The position numbers and the translations under genes were made by a program. The notes under the pieces are model-generated. The model saw only the letters and a list, made by a program, of their open reading frames with translations. It was not told the DNA's origin and did no database searches. Below are positions 5,489 to 12,518 of a stretch of DNA of 12,661 nt, piece after piece. Origin of the DNA: Thermococcus sp. (GTDB taxonomy: Archaea; Methanobacteriota_B; Thermococci; Thermococcales; Thermococcaceae). Location: NCBI GenBank assembly GCA_027062125.1, contig JAMOTW010000016.1, positions 1-12,661 on the forward strand. Reading direction: 5' to 3'. Positions within the stretch are counted from its first letter, which is position 1. Each line of letters begins with the position of its first letter.

Positions 5489-6418
5489 ATGCTCGAAAGG
5501 TTGTTTTCCCTCGGCTACTCCAAGACATTCGCGGAGAGGTATTACGAACTCTGGGGCGAGAGGGCATTAGCTATAGCCGAGGCCATGGAGGGGCCCCTGC
5601 CGAGGTGCTTCCGCGTAAACACGCTCAGAATAGAGGTTCCCAGGCTCACCAAGCTCCTCAACAAGAAGGGCTTCCAGTTTAAACGAGTCCCCTGGGCGAG
5701 GGAGGGCTTCTGCCTGACGAGGGAGCCATTCTCGATAACCTCCACGCCGGAATACCTGAGCGGTCTCCTCTACATCCAGGAGGCCAGTTCGATGTATCCC
5801 CCGGTGGCTCTCGAACCGAGGCCCGGCGAAACCGTTGCAGACATAGCGGCGGCACCGGGCGGAAAGACCAGCTACCTCGCCCAGCTGATGGAGAACGGGG
5901 GCATCATCTATGCCTTCGACGTCGGGGAGGAACGCTTGAAAGAAACCCGGCTCAACCTATCGCGCCTCGGGGTTACCAACACCGTCCTAATCCACAGCTC
6001 ATCGCTCCACATCGAAGAACTCGGGGTCGAGTTCGATAGAATCCTCCTCGACGCGCCGTGCACAGGCTCCGGAACGATACACAAGAACCCCGAGAGGAAG
6101 GCCAACCGCACGATGGAGGATGTAAAGTTCTGCCAGAACCTCCAGATGAAGCTCATCGAAAAGGCCCTCGAGGTTCTGAAGCCTGGAGGGGTTCTGGTTT
6201 ACTCCACCTGCTCCCTCGAGCCTGAGGAGAACGAGTTCGTTATCCAGTGGGTTCTTGAAAACTTCGACGTTGAACTGCTCCCTCTCCGCTACGGCGAGCC
6301 CGCTTTAACGAGCCCCTTCGGAATCAAGCTGAGCGAGGAAATAAAGAAGGCGAGGCGCTTTTACCCCGACAGGCACGGGACGAGCGGCTTCTTCGTTGCG
6401 AAGATTAAGAAACTCTGA
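5489..6418 (+). CDS. tRNA (cytosine-5)-methyltransferase, NSUN/Trm4 family (aTrm4-like)
   Basis: An S-adenosylmethionine-dependent RNA m5C methyltransferase of 309 residues. The SAM-binding motif I DIAAAPGGKTSYL is at 118-130. Motif IV DAPCTGSGT (188-196) holds Cys191 and motif VI YSTCSLEPEENE (238-249) holds Cys241, the nucleophile in this family. An N-terminal region around 'PRCFRVNTL' (38-46) precedes the catalytic domain. Sequence and length match the Pyrococcus aTrm4 enzymes that methylate several tRNA positions. As I recall, the P. abyssi orthologue shares an operon with archease; no archease gene is next to it here. Its 3' end lies 11 bp from the end of a converging gene. The three phased palindromes immediately upstream suggest that transcription of this gene is controlled. 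Assignment to RNA m5C methyltransferases is firm; tRNA specificity is inferred from homology. Confidence 0.93.
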   Translation: MLERLFSLGYSKTFAERYYELWGERALAIAEAMEGPLPRCFRVNTLRIEVPRLTKLLNKKGFQFKRVPWAREGFCLTREPFSITSTPEYLSGLLYIQEASSMYPPVALEPRPGETVADIAAAPGGKTSYLAQLMENGGIIYAFDVGEERLKETRLNLSRLGVTNTVLIHSSSLHIEELGVEFDRILLDAPCTGSGTIHKNPERKANRTMEDVKFCQNLQMKLIEKALEVLKPGGVLVYSTCSLEPEENEFVIQWVLENFDVELLPLRYGEPALTSPFGIKLSEEIKKARRFYPDRHGTSGFFVAKIKKL

Positions 6419-6429
6419 GCACCCCAGAT

Positions 6430-7404
6430 TCAGTCCTCCGAGTCCGGCGCGAGCTTCTTGTCGAGCTCCCTCAGCCTTTCAATGACGTCCTCGCTGAGAT
6501 TCTTCTCCAGCTCCTCCCGCGCGGCCTTGGCCAGCTCGAACTTCGAGTCGTACTTTCCGAGGGAGGTCCAGTGAATCTTCTTCCCCTCGACGAAAACGTC
6601 TATGTCGCAGAGGCGCTTGTAGCCGTGGTACTCGATGCCCTTCAGCAGGAACTTGACGCGTTCTGGTTTCTCCCACGTCAGGAGCTTGAGCTTGTACACC
6701 GGAACGCGCATGAAGGGTCTCGGGTAATCCCAGTCCCAGCCCTCGCCGACGATAAAGCCAATGTCAAGGTCCTCAATCACCATCATGAGGCGCTCTATGT
6801 TCTCCTCGTAGCGCTTGTTTGTGTCGTAGATTTTAATCGTAATCTCGTTCCACTCTGGCATCAGCCTCAGCAGAAGGACGGGAACGTCGATGCTGAGCTC
6901 CCTATAAACGTCGAGGAAATGCCGCCTGATGAGGACGGCTCCCTCAATGTCCTCCGGGCCTATAGGGGAGTTGAGCTTCTTCTTGGTAACGCCTATTATC
7001 GTGTCCCCAGCCTCGCCCTCGTCAAAGGCGTCCCTTATTGTCATCACTTCCCCGCCGTACTTCTCAGCCACGAGTTTCAGGGTCTCTTCAACGTTGGCGG
7101 GCACCCTGAGCAGTATGAGGGTGCTCTCCACGTGGACCTTCTCCACGGGGATGCCCTCGTTGATTATGCGGGCCAGAACCGCCTTGGCACTGTCGTGGAT
7201 CAGGAAGCCCCTCTCTGGAGGCAGCGTTTTCTTGGCCCACTCCTCGGTGACGAAGAGCACCGTTTCAAACTCGTTGCTGTTCTTTATCGCCTCGTCGGTG
7301 CTCGTCTCGCTGACCCCGAAGGTTCTAGAGACCGCCTCCCTAACGGCCTCGCCCTGGGATGTGCGCAGAAACAGTAACGAAGGCCCAAACCGGATAACTT
7401 TCAT
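6430..7404 (-). CDS. Uncharacterised Thermococcales protein (324 residues)
   Basis: I do not recognise a named family. The protein begins MKVIRFGPSLLFLRTSQGEA and is soluble and mixed alpha/beta, without a signal peptide or membrane segment. The middle part, 'EWNEITIKIYDTNKRY', is followed by 'IGFIVGEGWDWDYPRPFMRV', and the end is a charged helical region (about 295-324). The start is the ATG at 7404: it has an excellent ribosome binding site (GGAGGGG, six bases before) and overlaps the TGA of the upstream phosphoesterase gene by one base (TGATG). The alternative GTG at 7419 would destroy that spacing. The overlap implies translational coupling and a shared transcript from the promoter at 8005-8012, so the two proteins may act together. 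It converges with the tRNA methyltransferase gene, with only 11 bp between stop codons and no obvious terminator. Confidence 0.85.
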   Translation of the reverse strand: MKVIRFGPSLLFLRTSQGEAVREAVSRTFGVSETSTDEAIKNSNEFETVLFVTEEWAKKTLPPERGFLIHDSAKAVLARIINEGIPVEKVHVESTLILLRVPANVEETLKLVAEKYGGEVMTIRDAFDEGEAGDTIIGVTKKKLNSPIGPEDIEGAVLIRRHFLDVYRELSIDVPVLLLRLMPEWNEITIKIYDTNKRYEENIERLMMVIEDLDIGFIVGEGWDWDYPRPFMRVPVYKLKLLTWEKPERVKFLLKGIEYHGYKRLCDIDVFVEGKKIHWTSLGKYDSKFELAKAAREELEKNLSEDVIERLRELDKKLAPDSED

Positions 7405-7982
7405 CAGAGACCCCTCCACATCTTGTAACCCCTATTGAAATCCGTTCCCCCCGGATACTTCACGCGGTAGGTCTGCTTGCTCGGCAGGAGGACGAAGTTG
7501 ACGCCGAGGACCCCGTTCAGTCCCCTATCAATCAGCTTGAAGTTGTGGCCGTAGAGCCTGAAATCCGCGTCGAGATTTACCACGTCCCTCCATGTATGAC
7601 CAAGGGCGAACTTCACTCCCTCTATCTCGACCACCGAACCAGGGGCAACGACGGCATCATCGAAGAACTCCTTCACCAGTTCAGGGTCGTCCTCATTGCC
7701 CGGGACGACGTAAAGAGTTGCCCCCGAACCCTTAAGAACGCGCGCCAGCTTCCTCAGAGCCCCCTCATAGAGGGGCTTAAGCTCAGGTTTGCGCTCCAGC
7801 TTAATATTGTCGGCAAGGTCACCGGTGTGGATTATGTAATCGGGCTTTATTCTGTCGATTAACCCGTCGATGAAGCGGTAGGAGCTCTCCGGGGTATCAC
7901 TTACGTGCATCACCTTGGTCTCGTCGCTGGAGGACAGCAGCTCCAGAACCTTCTTACGGAATATTGGGAGTTTAAAGGGCAT
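7404..7982 (-). CDS. Metallophosphoesterase-like protein with degenerate metal site
   Basis: This 192-residue protein has the calcineurin-like phosphoesterase layout. In order: HVSDTP (26-31) in place of the usual D-x-H, GDLADN (54-59), GNEDD (95-99) in place of GNH(E/D), GHTW (128-131), and YGHNF (144-148) in place of GHxH. Several histidines normally used to bind the two metals are therefore replaced. Either it has altered metal use and substrate, or it is not catalytic. Relatives cleave phosphodiesters or phosphomonoesters. The ATG at 7982 lacks a Shine-Dalgarno sequence but lies about 26 nt from a strong TATA box, so the message is probably leaderless. It is the first gene of an operon with the 324-residue protein, which starts inside its stop codon. 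Fold assignment is fairly sure, activity is not. Confidence 0.82.
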   Translation of the reverse strand: MPFKLPIFRKKVLELLSSSDETKVMHVSDTPESSYRFIDGLIDRIKPDYIIHTGDLADNIKLERKPELKPLYEGALRKLARVLKGSGATLYVVPGNEDDPELVKEFFDDAVVAPGSVVEIEGVKFALGHTWRDVVNLDADFRLYGHNFKLIDRGLNGVLGVNFVLLPSKQTYRVKYPGGTDFNRGYKMWRGL

Positions 7983-8003
7983 TGTAACATGTAGGTGCAG
8001 GGA

Positions 8004-9137
8004 CTATATATACCTTCCCCGGGCATGAGAGGCGTCTCTGAGGAGCCAACTGGCCGTCAGCCCGATGAAGACGCTCCCCAGGAACACGGCGGTGGCCACG
8101 AGGGTGAGCCTGGAGGACTCGAGAATCCCTCCCCATATGAGAACCTGGGGAAGGTAGGGCATGAGGAGGAGCAGGCCCAGGGGTATGGGGTTGATTTTTT
8201 CGAGTTCTCCCCTGGCATCGGCCTCGAACAGTGTCCGCGAGATGAAGCGGAACAGGTAAGCCATCACCGGGAGCATCAGCAGAAGCGTCCCGACCGCAAA
8301 GGGACCGTTGCCAGTAAAGGCCGCCCAGAGGAAGATGAACGCCAGGCCACCGAGGGAGAGCGCGACCGTCAGCTTACCCACCTGTTCCCTTCTCTTCGAG
8401 GCCTGCGATCTCCCGGTTATCACGGAGAGCCATATCACGAGCAGGGAAACCTCCAGGACGATGAAAAAACCCAGCTGGGTGTCGATGCCAAAGTGGGAGA
8501 GGAAATAGGCCAGGTACCCGGTGAGAAATCCTGCGGAGAGGGATAACCCCGCCAGGCGCTCGTTCCCGATTTTCACGCCGGCAACGGTGCCGATTGCCGC
8601 GTTAATCAGAAGAACGGCCTGGAAAAGGACCAGGGAAATCATCCTGGACCAGTCCACCCTGAGCGGTACCGTGCCCTCCCAGTGGCCCTCGAGGAGAACG
8701 CTCGACGTCCCGTTGTGGCCCTGAACGGGGACTTCACCCCAGGTGTGAAACTCTGCCGAAAGGCCAACAGGATTCCCGCCATCGAGCGCCCACCTGAGCA
8801 ACTCCAGGAGGTCCACGCCCGTGTATACCTTCCCCACAACCAGCAGGGTGCCGGAAGAGAAGGAGGCGTTCATATTGCTCCAGTGGGCGTGCTGGAGGGG
8901 TTCGGTCACGTCCAGGTACGACCAGCTGGTTCCCGACAGGGTAACGTTCGTGAGCGGCACCAGGCGGCCGGAGCAAACGGCCTCCGCCTCGGGGTGAGGA
9001 CCGAGAAACTGGCCGTAATTAACCGTGACGTTGAAGGCGGAGCAGTTCAGGGTCACGCCCAAATCATCGGCTTTAACCGCCGGGACAACCATGAGGGCCA
9101 CGAGCAGGAGCAAAATCATCGCGGGTTTCCCTTTCAT
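8004..9137 (-). CDS. Membrane protein with signal peptide, extracytoplasmic domain and about seven transmembrane helices
   Basis: A 377-residue protein of unknown function. Residues 1-23 are a signal peptide (Lys-rich start, 'MILLLLVALMVVPAVKA'). Residues 24 to about 163 form a hydrophilic extracytoplasmic domain with two cysteines (32 and 55) and five Asn-x-Ser/Thr sequons (31, 36, 64, 90, 142), so it may be N-glycosylated and disulfide-bonded. About seven membrane helices follow, near 166-188, 197-215, 222-241, 255-274, 279-297, 319-338 and 345-365, with a basic loop 'SKRREQ' (247-252). No transporter or enzyme motif was recognised. The ATG at 9137 has a G-rich ribosome binding site (GGGGGTTGGA). 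It has its own promoter divergent from the dehydrogenase-like gene. The last three codons and stop overlap the TATA box of the downstream phosphoesterase gene. Confidence 0.85.
   Translation of the reverse strand: MKGKPAMILLLLVALMVVPAVKADDLGVTLNCSAFNVTVNYGQFLGPHPEAEAVCSGRLVPLTNVTLSGTSWSYLDVTEPLQHAHWSNMNASFSSGTLLVVGKVYTGVDLLELLRWALDGGNPVGLSAEFHTWGEVPVQGHNGTSSVLLEGHWEGTVPLRVDWSRMISLVLFQAVLLINAAIGTVAGVKIGNERLAGLSLSAGFLTGYLAYFLSHFGIDTQLGFFIVLEVSLLVIWLSVITGRSQASKRREQVGKLTVALSLGGLAFIFLWAAFTGNGPFAVGTLLLMLPVMAYLFRFISRTLFEADARGELEKINPIPLGLLLLMPYLPQVLIWGGILESSRLTLVATAVFLGSVFIGLTASWLLRDASHARGRYI
8005..8012 (-). promoter_or_regulatory. Predicted promoter (TATA box) inside the end of the membrane protein gene
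   Basis: The minus strand has TATATATA preceded by GGGGAAGG, centred about 26 nt before the phosphoesterase ATG at 7982. It overlaps the final Tyr and Ile codons and the TAG stop of the upstream gene. Predicted transcription starts next to the ATG, consistent with a leaderless operon mRNA. Confidence 0.6.
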
Positions 9138-9163
9138 TCCAACCCCCGCAGTACTACCCGGAG

Positions 9164-9173
9164 AACTTAAAAG
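9164..9173 (-). promoter_or_regulatory. Predicted promoter (TATA box) of the membrane protein gene
   Basis: On the minus strand GTAAAAG is followed by CTTTTAAGTT, centred about 32 nt before the ATG at 9137. It gives a short leader. It faces away from the divergent promoter at 9201. Confidence 0.5.
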
Positions 9174-9200
9174 CTTTTACCTGGCATAGTACCGTGCAAA

Positions 9201-9210
9201 CCTTATTAAG
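9201..9210 (+). promoter_or_regulatory. Predicted promoter (TATA box) of the dehydrogenase-like gene and nep1
   Basis: GCAAA followed by CCTTATTAAG is centred about 35 nt before the ATG at 9240. The predicted transcript start near 9230 leaves GGTG as the ribosome binding site. Only about 30 bp separate it from the divergent TATA box at 9164-9173. Confidence 0.6.
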
Positions 9211-9239
9211 TCCCACCCTAACTTGTTTTGGTGTTCGAG

Positions 9240-10328
9240 ATGAAGGTTCTCGTTCTCGGTGCTGGAAACGTTGGAAGGGCCATAGCCTGGGATTTGAGGG
9301 ACGAGTTCGAGGTTCACGTCGGCGACATCAGCGGGGAGAGGCTGAAGGCCGTTTCTGACTTTGCCACGCCGCTGAGGGTTGATGCATCCAACTTCGATGA
9401 ACTCGTTGAGGTCATGAGAGGCTTCGAGCTGGTCATCGGGGCGTTGCCCGGCAGATTTGGCTACCGTGCGGTCAGGGCGGCGATAAAGGCCGGAACCGAC
9501 ATGGTTGATGTCTCTTTCATGCCGGAGAACCCCCTGGAGCTGAGGGATGAGGCGGAGAAGGCGCAGGTTACCGTTATCTTCGATGCAGGCTTTGCCCCGG
9601 GATTAAGCCACATGCTCATGGGCAGGGTATGGCAGGAGATGGATGAACTCCGGGAGGGCTACATCTACGTAGGAGGTCTCCCTAAGGAGCCAAGGCCGCC
9701 ACTCTATTACAGAATTACATGGTCACCTAAAGACCTTATTGAAGAGTACACAAGGCCCGCGAGGGTGATAAGGAACGGGGAGGTTAAGGCCGTTGACCCC
9801 TTCGAGAGGATTGAGAGGGTAACCGTGGGAGACTTCGAGTTCGAGGCCTTCGTGAGCGATGGCCTGAGGAGTCTCCTGGAGAGCGTTAGGGCGGAAAAGC
9901 TGGAGGAGTGGACGCTCCGCTGGCCGGGACACCTGGAGAAGATGAGGGTTTTGAGGGAGCTCGGCTTCTTCAGGCCGGAGCACGTTGATAAGACGCTCGA
10001 GGTCATAGCCCCGCTCATGACCTACGAGAGCCCGGACTTCTCGATAATGCAGGTCTTCGGAAGGGGGACCATCAACGGGGAGCCCAGGGAGATAGGCTAC
10101 CTCCTGTACGACGAGGAGAAAGAGGGCTTCACCTCGATGGCGCGCGTTACGGGCTTCACGGCGGCGATAGTGGCGAGGCTCGTTGCCGAGCAGAGCTGCA
10201 TCTACGGGGTAATTCCGCCGGAGATACTGGGCATGCGCATTGACACGTTCACGAGGATAAGCGGAGAGCTTGCCGACAGGGGGATAAAGCTGGAGAGGTG
10301 GGAGAATGCTCCACCTGGTGATAGCTGA
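9240..10328 (+). CDS. Saccharopine dehydrogenase / lysine 6-dehydrogenase-like oxidoreductase
   Basis: An NAD(P)-dependent oxidoreductase of 362 residues in the saccharopine dehydrogenase superfamily. An N-terminal Rossmann fold begins MKVLVLGAGNVGRAIAWDL with GAGNVG at 7-12. An acidic residue at the end of the second strand (Asp29 in 'VHVGDIS') suggests NAD. 'GYRAVRAAIKAGTDMVDVSF' and 'DAGFAPGLSHML' are conserved family segments, and a mixed substrate domain follows. Relatives include L-lysine 6-dehydrogenase and a structurally known but poorly characterised Pyrococcus protein. The true substrate here is unknown. TTG (9228) and GTG (9231) lie upstream in frame, but GGTG at 9230-9233 fits the ATG at 9240, which puts the dinucleotide motif at the usual distance from the N-terminus. 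The end overlaps nep1 by 23 bp, so the two genes are very probably cotranscribed. Confidence 0.88.
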   Translation: MKVLVLGAGNVGRAIAWDLRDEFEVHVGDISGERLKAVSDFATPLRVDASNFDELVEVMRGFELVIGALPGRFGYRAVRAAIKAGTDMVDVSFMPENPLELRDEAEKAQVTVIFDAGFAPGLSHMLMGRVWQEMDELREGYIYVGGLPKEPRPPLYYRITWSPKDLIEEYTRPARVIRNGEVKAVDPFERIERVTVGDFEFEAFVSDGLRSLLESVRAEKLEEWTLRWPGHLEKMRVLRELGFFRPEHVDKTLEVIAPLMTYESPDFSIMQVFGRGTINGEPREIGYLLYDEEKEGFTSMARVTGFTAAIVARLVAEQSCIYGVIPPEILGMRIDTFTRISGELADRGIKLERWENAPPGDS

Positions 10329-10965
10329 TGCGGAGCTCGAGCCCGTCCCGGAGTCCATAAGGGACCATCCGGCCGTCGTCAACTACGCGAAGAGGAGGGG
10401 CAAGAGACCGGAGGAGGTGCTACTCGACAGCACCTACCACCACGCGGCGCTCAAGAAGCTGTCCGACGGAGAGAGGCGCGGAAGACCTGACATAACCCAC
10501 ATCTGCCTGCTCAACGCGCTGGAGAGCATAGCCAACAAGGAAGGCCTCCTGAGGGTCTACGTTCACACGAGGAACGACGAGGTGATATACATCAAGCCCG
10601 AGACCAGGATTCCGAGAAACTACAACCGCTTCGTGGGCCTCATGGAGAGCCTCTTCAAGAACCGCGTCGTCCCAAGGGACCTCGAGCTGCTCAGGATGGA
10701 AGAGAAATCCCTGAAGGAGCTCGTCGAGGAGATAGGCCCGGACGGGGTTTTCGTAATGCACGAGGAAGGGACGCTGACAAAGCCGGCCGAGCTCGGCAAG
10801 AGGCTCGCCTCCCTCGAGAACCCCCTCGTCGTGGTCGGCGGGTTCCCACACGGGGATTTCAGAAGTGAAATACCATGGGAGAAAATAAGCATTTACAAAG
10901 GCCCGTTGATGGCGTGGACAGTTGTGAACGAAATAATCATCAACTTTGAGCATTGGGTTCCTTGA
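10306..10965 (+). CDS. nep1: rRNA small subunit pseudouridine methyltransferase Nep1
   Basis: Nep1 (Emg1) is a SPOUT-class, S-adenosylmethionine-dependent enzyme that methylates N1 of a pseudouridine in 16S rRNA and helps assemble the small ribosomal subunit. Family segments visible are LLDSTYHHAAL (39-49), GRPDITHICLLNALES (59-74), TRIPRNYNRFVGLMESLF (100-117), GGFPHGDF (178-185, part of the knotted cofactor site) and GPLMAWTVVNEII (199-211). The 219-residue length is normal for archaeal Nep1. The ATG at 10306 follows GAGGTGGGAG and lies inside the end of the upstream dehydrogenase-like gene (23-bp overlap), implying translational coupling. T-rich sequence after the stop codon (10989-11020) probably ends the transcript. 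Confidence 0.95.
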   Translation: MLHLVIADAELEPVPESIRDHPAVVNYAKRRGKRPEEVLLDSTYHHAALKKLSDGERRGRPDITHICLLNALESIANKEGLLRVYVHTRNDEVIYIKPETRIPRNYNRFVGLMESLFKNRVVPRDLELLRMEEKSLKELVEEIGPDGVFVMHEEGTLTKPAELGKRLASLENPLVVVGGFPHGDFRSEIPWEKISIYKGPLMAWTVVNEIIINFEHWVP

Positions 10966-10988
10966 AAAAAGCGAAGGAGATACACAAT

Positions 10989-11020
10989 GTTTTTATATTT
11001 CGTCAATCTTTAATTTTTCT
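10989..11020 (+). terminator. T-rich terminator after nep1
   Basis: Between nep1 and the transporter gene the coding strand has several T runs (GTTTTTATATTTC and TTTAATTTTTC). These fit U-rich intrinsic termination in Thermococcales. Part of it could also act as a secondary TATA element. Confidence 0.4.
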
Positions 11021-11024
11021 GGCA

Positions 11025-11033
11025 GTTTAAACC
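11025..11033 (+). promoter_or_regulatory. Predicted promoter (TATA box) of the transporter gene
   Basis: GTTTAAACC is centred about 37 nt before the ATG at 11066. The predicted transcript start near 11053 keeps the G-rich ribosome binding site (GGGGGTG, 11052-11058) at the front of a short leader. An upstream A/T-rich block at 10991-11000 is a weaker alternative. Confidence 0.45.
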
Positions 11034-11065
11034 AACGCCACGAGAACCACTGGGGGTGCCAATCC

Positions 11066-12445
11066 ATGCGAAAAATAAGCTTCCTCATGGCGTTCTTGAT
11101 AACGGGCTACATACTCGGAATATGGAACTTCCTGGTTCTGCCGAAGTACTACATAACCTTCGGGCTGAAGGGCTTCCTGATATCGCTCGTCCCGATTCTG
11201 ATAGCGATGTTCCTGATATACAGCGAGGCCGAGAGCACGAAGAAAACGCGCTACCTCATCTACGAGCTCTTCTTCAAGATAGCAAGAACCCCGGCGCTCA
11301 TGTTCACCCTGCTGATGTTCCTCATGATAATGCTCGGCATCACCACCTACTACTCCGCCTACAGCCTCGTCTTCATTGCCGGTGTGGGGTCTAAATACAT
11401 TCCAGCCTTCGTGGTCGGAACCATCCTCCTGGCGGTAGTTCTCCTGATGCTTGCGAAGGGCAAAACCCTCGAGTTCATCTCGGTCGTGTCGATACTCTTC
11501 GTCCTCTTCGCCATCTCTGCCGCGTTCCTCATCAGGGGACAGGCCGTCAGCAGCGTTACGTCCTCCCAGGCGGTCCAGTACATGGAGAACGCCGTCTCCT
11601 CGATAACCTCCTTCGACCTGCCACTGACGGCCAAGGGGGTCCTCTATCTGGTTGTCTCGACCTTCATCTCCCTCGGCCTCGGTGCAGGGGTTTACTACGT
11701 CATAGGCAGCTTCACCCCCGAGGAGCTCGACCTCAGGAAGGTTCTCGCGGGGGTTGTCGTACTCCAGATAATCCTCAGCTTTGCCGCCGCTTTCACCGTC
11801 GCCTACTCCCTCGGTGCGGCCTATGAGGGTTTCCAGAAGGCCTATCAGAACCCCAACATCCCGGCCGAAGAGTCGATGAAGCTCTTCATGAAGTTCAACG
11901 ACCTCAAGGACTACGCCACCAACAGCGAGAAGAGCCCCATGGACTCAATCGAGGTCTTCTACTCCATCCCCGAGATACTCAAGGGCAACGTTCCAAACGA
12001 TACGAGCCTAATAGCGCTCCTCATGCTGTCGCTCTATCTGGCTGGCCTCACGACGATAATAGTCCTCATCGAGATGGGCAGCCAGATACTCTCGGAGGTC
12101 ATGCAGTTCGGCAGGGGTCAGAGCCTAGGTTTCGTGGCACTGGTGGGAATGGTCATAGCGGGTGCAATGATAATCGCCGATATAAGGACGATGTTCGTCG
12201 TCGTTCCCTTCGCCGTTGGAGCCCTAGTGGCGGCTGTGGAAGCCTACCCGCTCCTCTCCTCGGAACTGGCACACAACAAGGCGATGATAGCAGGGATAAT
12301 CCTCCTGCTCATCGCCACGGGACTGGTTACCCTCTACTACAGCCTCACTGCCCCTTCAACCGCCGTCAAGATAGGCGCGTTGCTTGGAATTGTACTCTTT
12401 GTGCCGACCTTTATGAACGGCATGCTCCTGAAGTCCCGCCGCTGA
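11066..12445 (+). CDS. Divergent sodium-coupled transporter, NSS/SNF family (LeuT fold)
   Basis: A membrane transporter of 459 residues with about 11 transmembrane helices. By eye it aligns with LeuT. The unwound first helix GYILGIWNFLVLP (14-26) matches the LeuT segment from Gly20 to Pro32. 'STFISLGLGAGVYYVIGSF' (198-216) matches helix 7, and 'LAGLTTIIVLIEMGSQILSE' (325-344) matches helix 8. Residues A326, T329 and T330 match the LeuT Na2-site residues, which suggests sodium coupling. LeuT Arg30, part of the outer gate, is replaced by Val24, so the substrate site is unusual. The substrate is unknown; amino acids are the usual cargo of the family. An ATG at 10946 is in frame but lies inside nep1. 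The ATG at 11066 has GGGGGTG at the right spacing and begins directly before helix 1. It lies alone between nep1 and the aIF5A gene. Confidence 0.87.
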   Translation: MRKISFLMAFLITGYILGIWNFLVLPKYYITFGLKGFLISLVPILIAMFLIYSEAESTKKTRYLIYELFFKIARTPALMFTLLMFLMIMLGITTYYSAYSLVFIAGVGSKYIPAFVVGTILLAVVLLMLAKGKTLEFISVVSILFVLFAISAAFLIRGQAVSSVTSSQAVQYMENAVSSITSFDLPLTAKGVLYLVVSTFISLGLGAGVYYVIGSFTPEELDLRKVLAGVVVLQIILSFAAAFTVAYSLGAAYEGFQKAYQNPNIPAEESMKLFMKFNDLKDYATNSEKSPMDSIEVFYSIPEILKGNVPNDTSLIALLMLSLYLAGLTTIIVLIEMGSQILSEVMQFGRGQSLGFVALVGMVIAGAMIIADIRTMFVVVPFAVGALVAAVEAYPLLSSELAHNKAMIAGIILLLIATGLVTLYYSLTAPSTAVKIGALLGIVLFVPTFMNGMLLKSRR

Positions 12446-12459
12446 ACTTTTCCATTTTC
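12446..12459 (+). terminator. T-rich stretch after the transporter gene
   Basis: ACTTTTCCATTTTC directly follows the stop codon and resembles U-rich archaeal terminators. Confidence 0.4.
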
Positions 12460-12463
12460 AAAA

Positions 12464-12474
12464 ATTTTTTAAAG
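12464..12474 (+). promoter_or_regulatory. Predicted promoter (TATA box) of the aIF5A gene
   Basis: TCAAAAA then TTTTTTAAAG is a BRE/TATA candidate centred about 50 nt before the ATG at 12519. It predicts a leader of about 25 nt containing the GGAGGT ribosome binding site (12507-12512). TTTTAGAAC at 12489-12497 is a weaker alternative, because it would leave the ribosome binding site untranscribed. Confidence 0.5.
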
Positions 12475-12518
12475 ACCCTTCCCAATCGGTTTTAGAACGC
12501 TTATGGGAGGTCTGAAAA

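Noticed and set aside
6571..7377. Long plus-strand open reading frame (268 codons)
   Set aside because: It lies antisense to the 324-residue minus-strand gene, which has a ribosome binding site and operon context. The plus-strand translation looks like a reverse-complement shadow.
7996..8546. Plus-strand open reading frame opposite the membrane protein gene
   Set aside because: Gly/Glu-rich antisense shadow. The minus-strand frame encodes a coherent signal peptide and membrane helices.
10946..11065. Extended N-terminus of the transporter
   Set aside because: The extra 40 codons overlap the end of nep1 and the terminator and promoter region. The ATG at 11066 has a good ribosome binding site.
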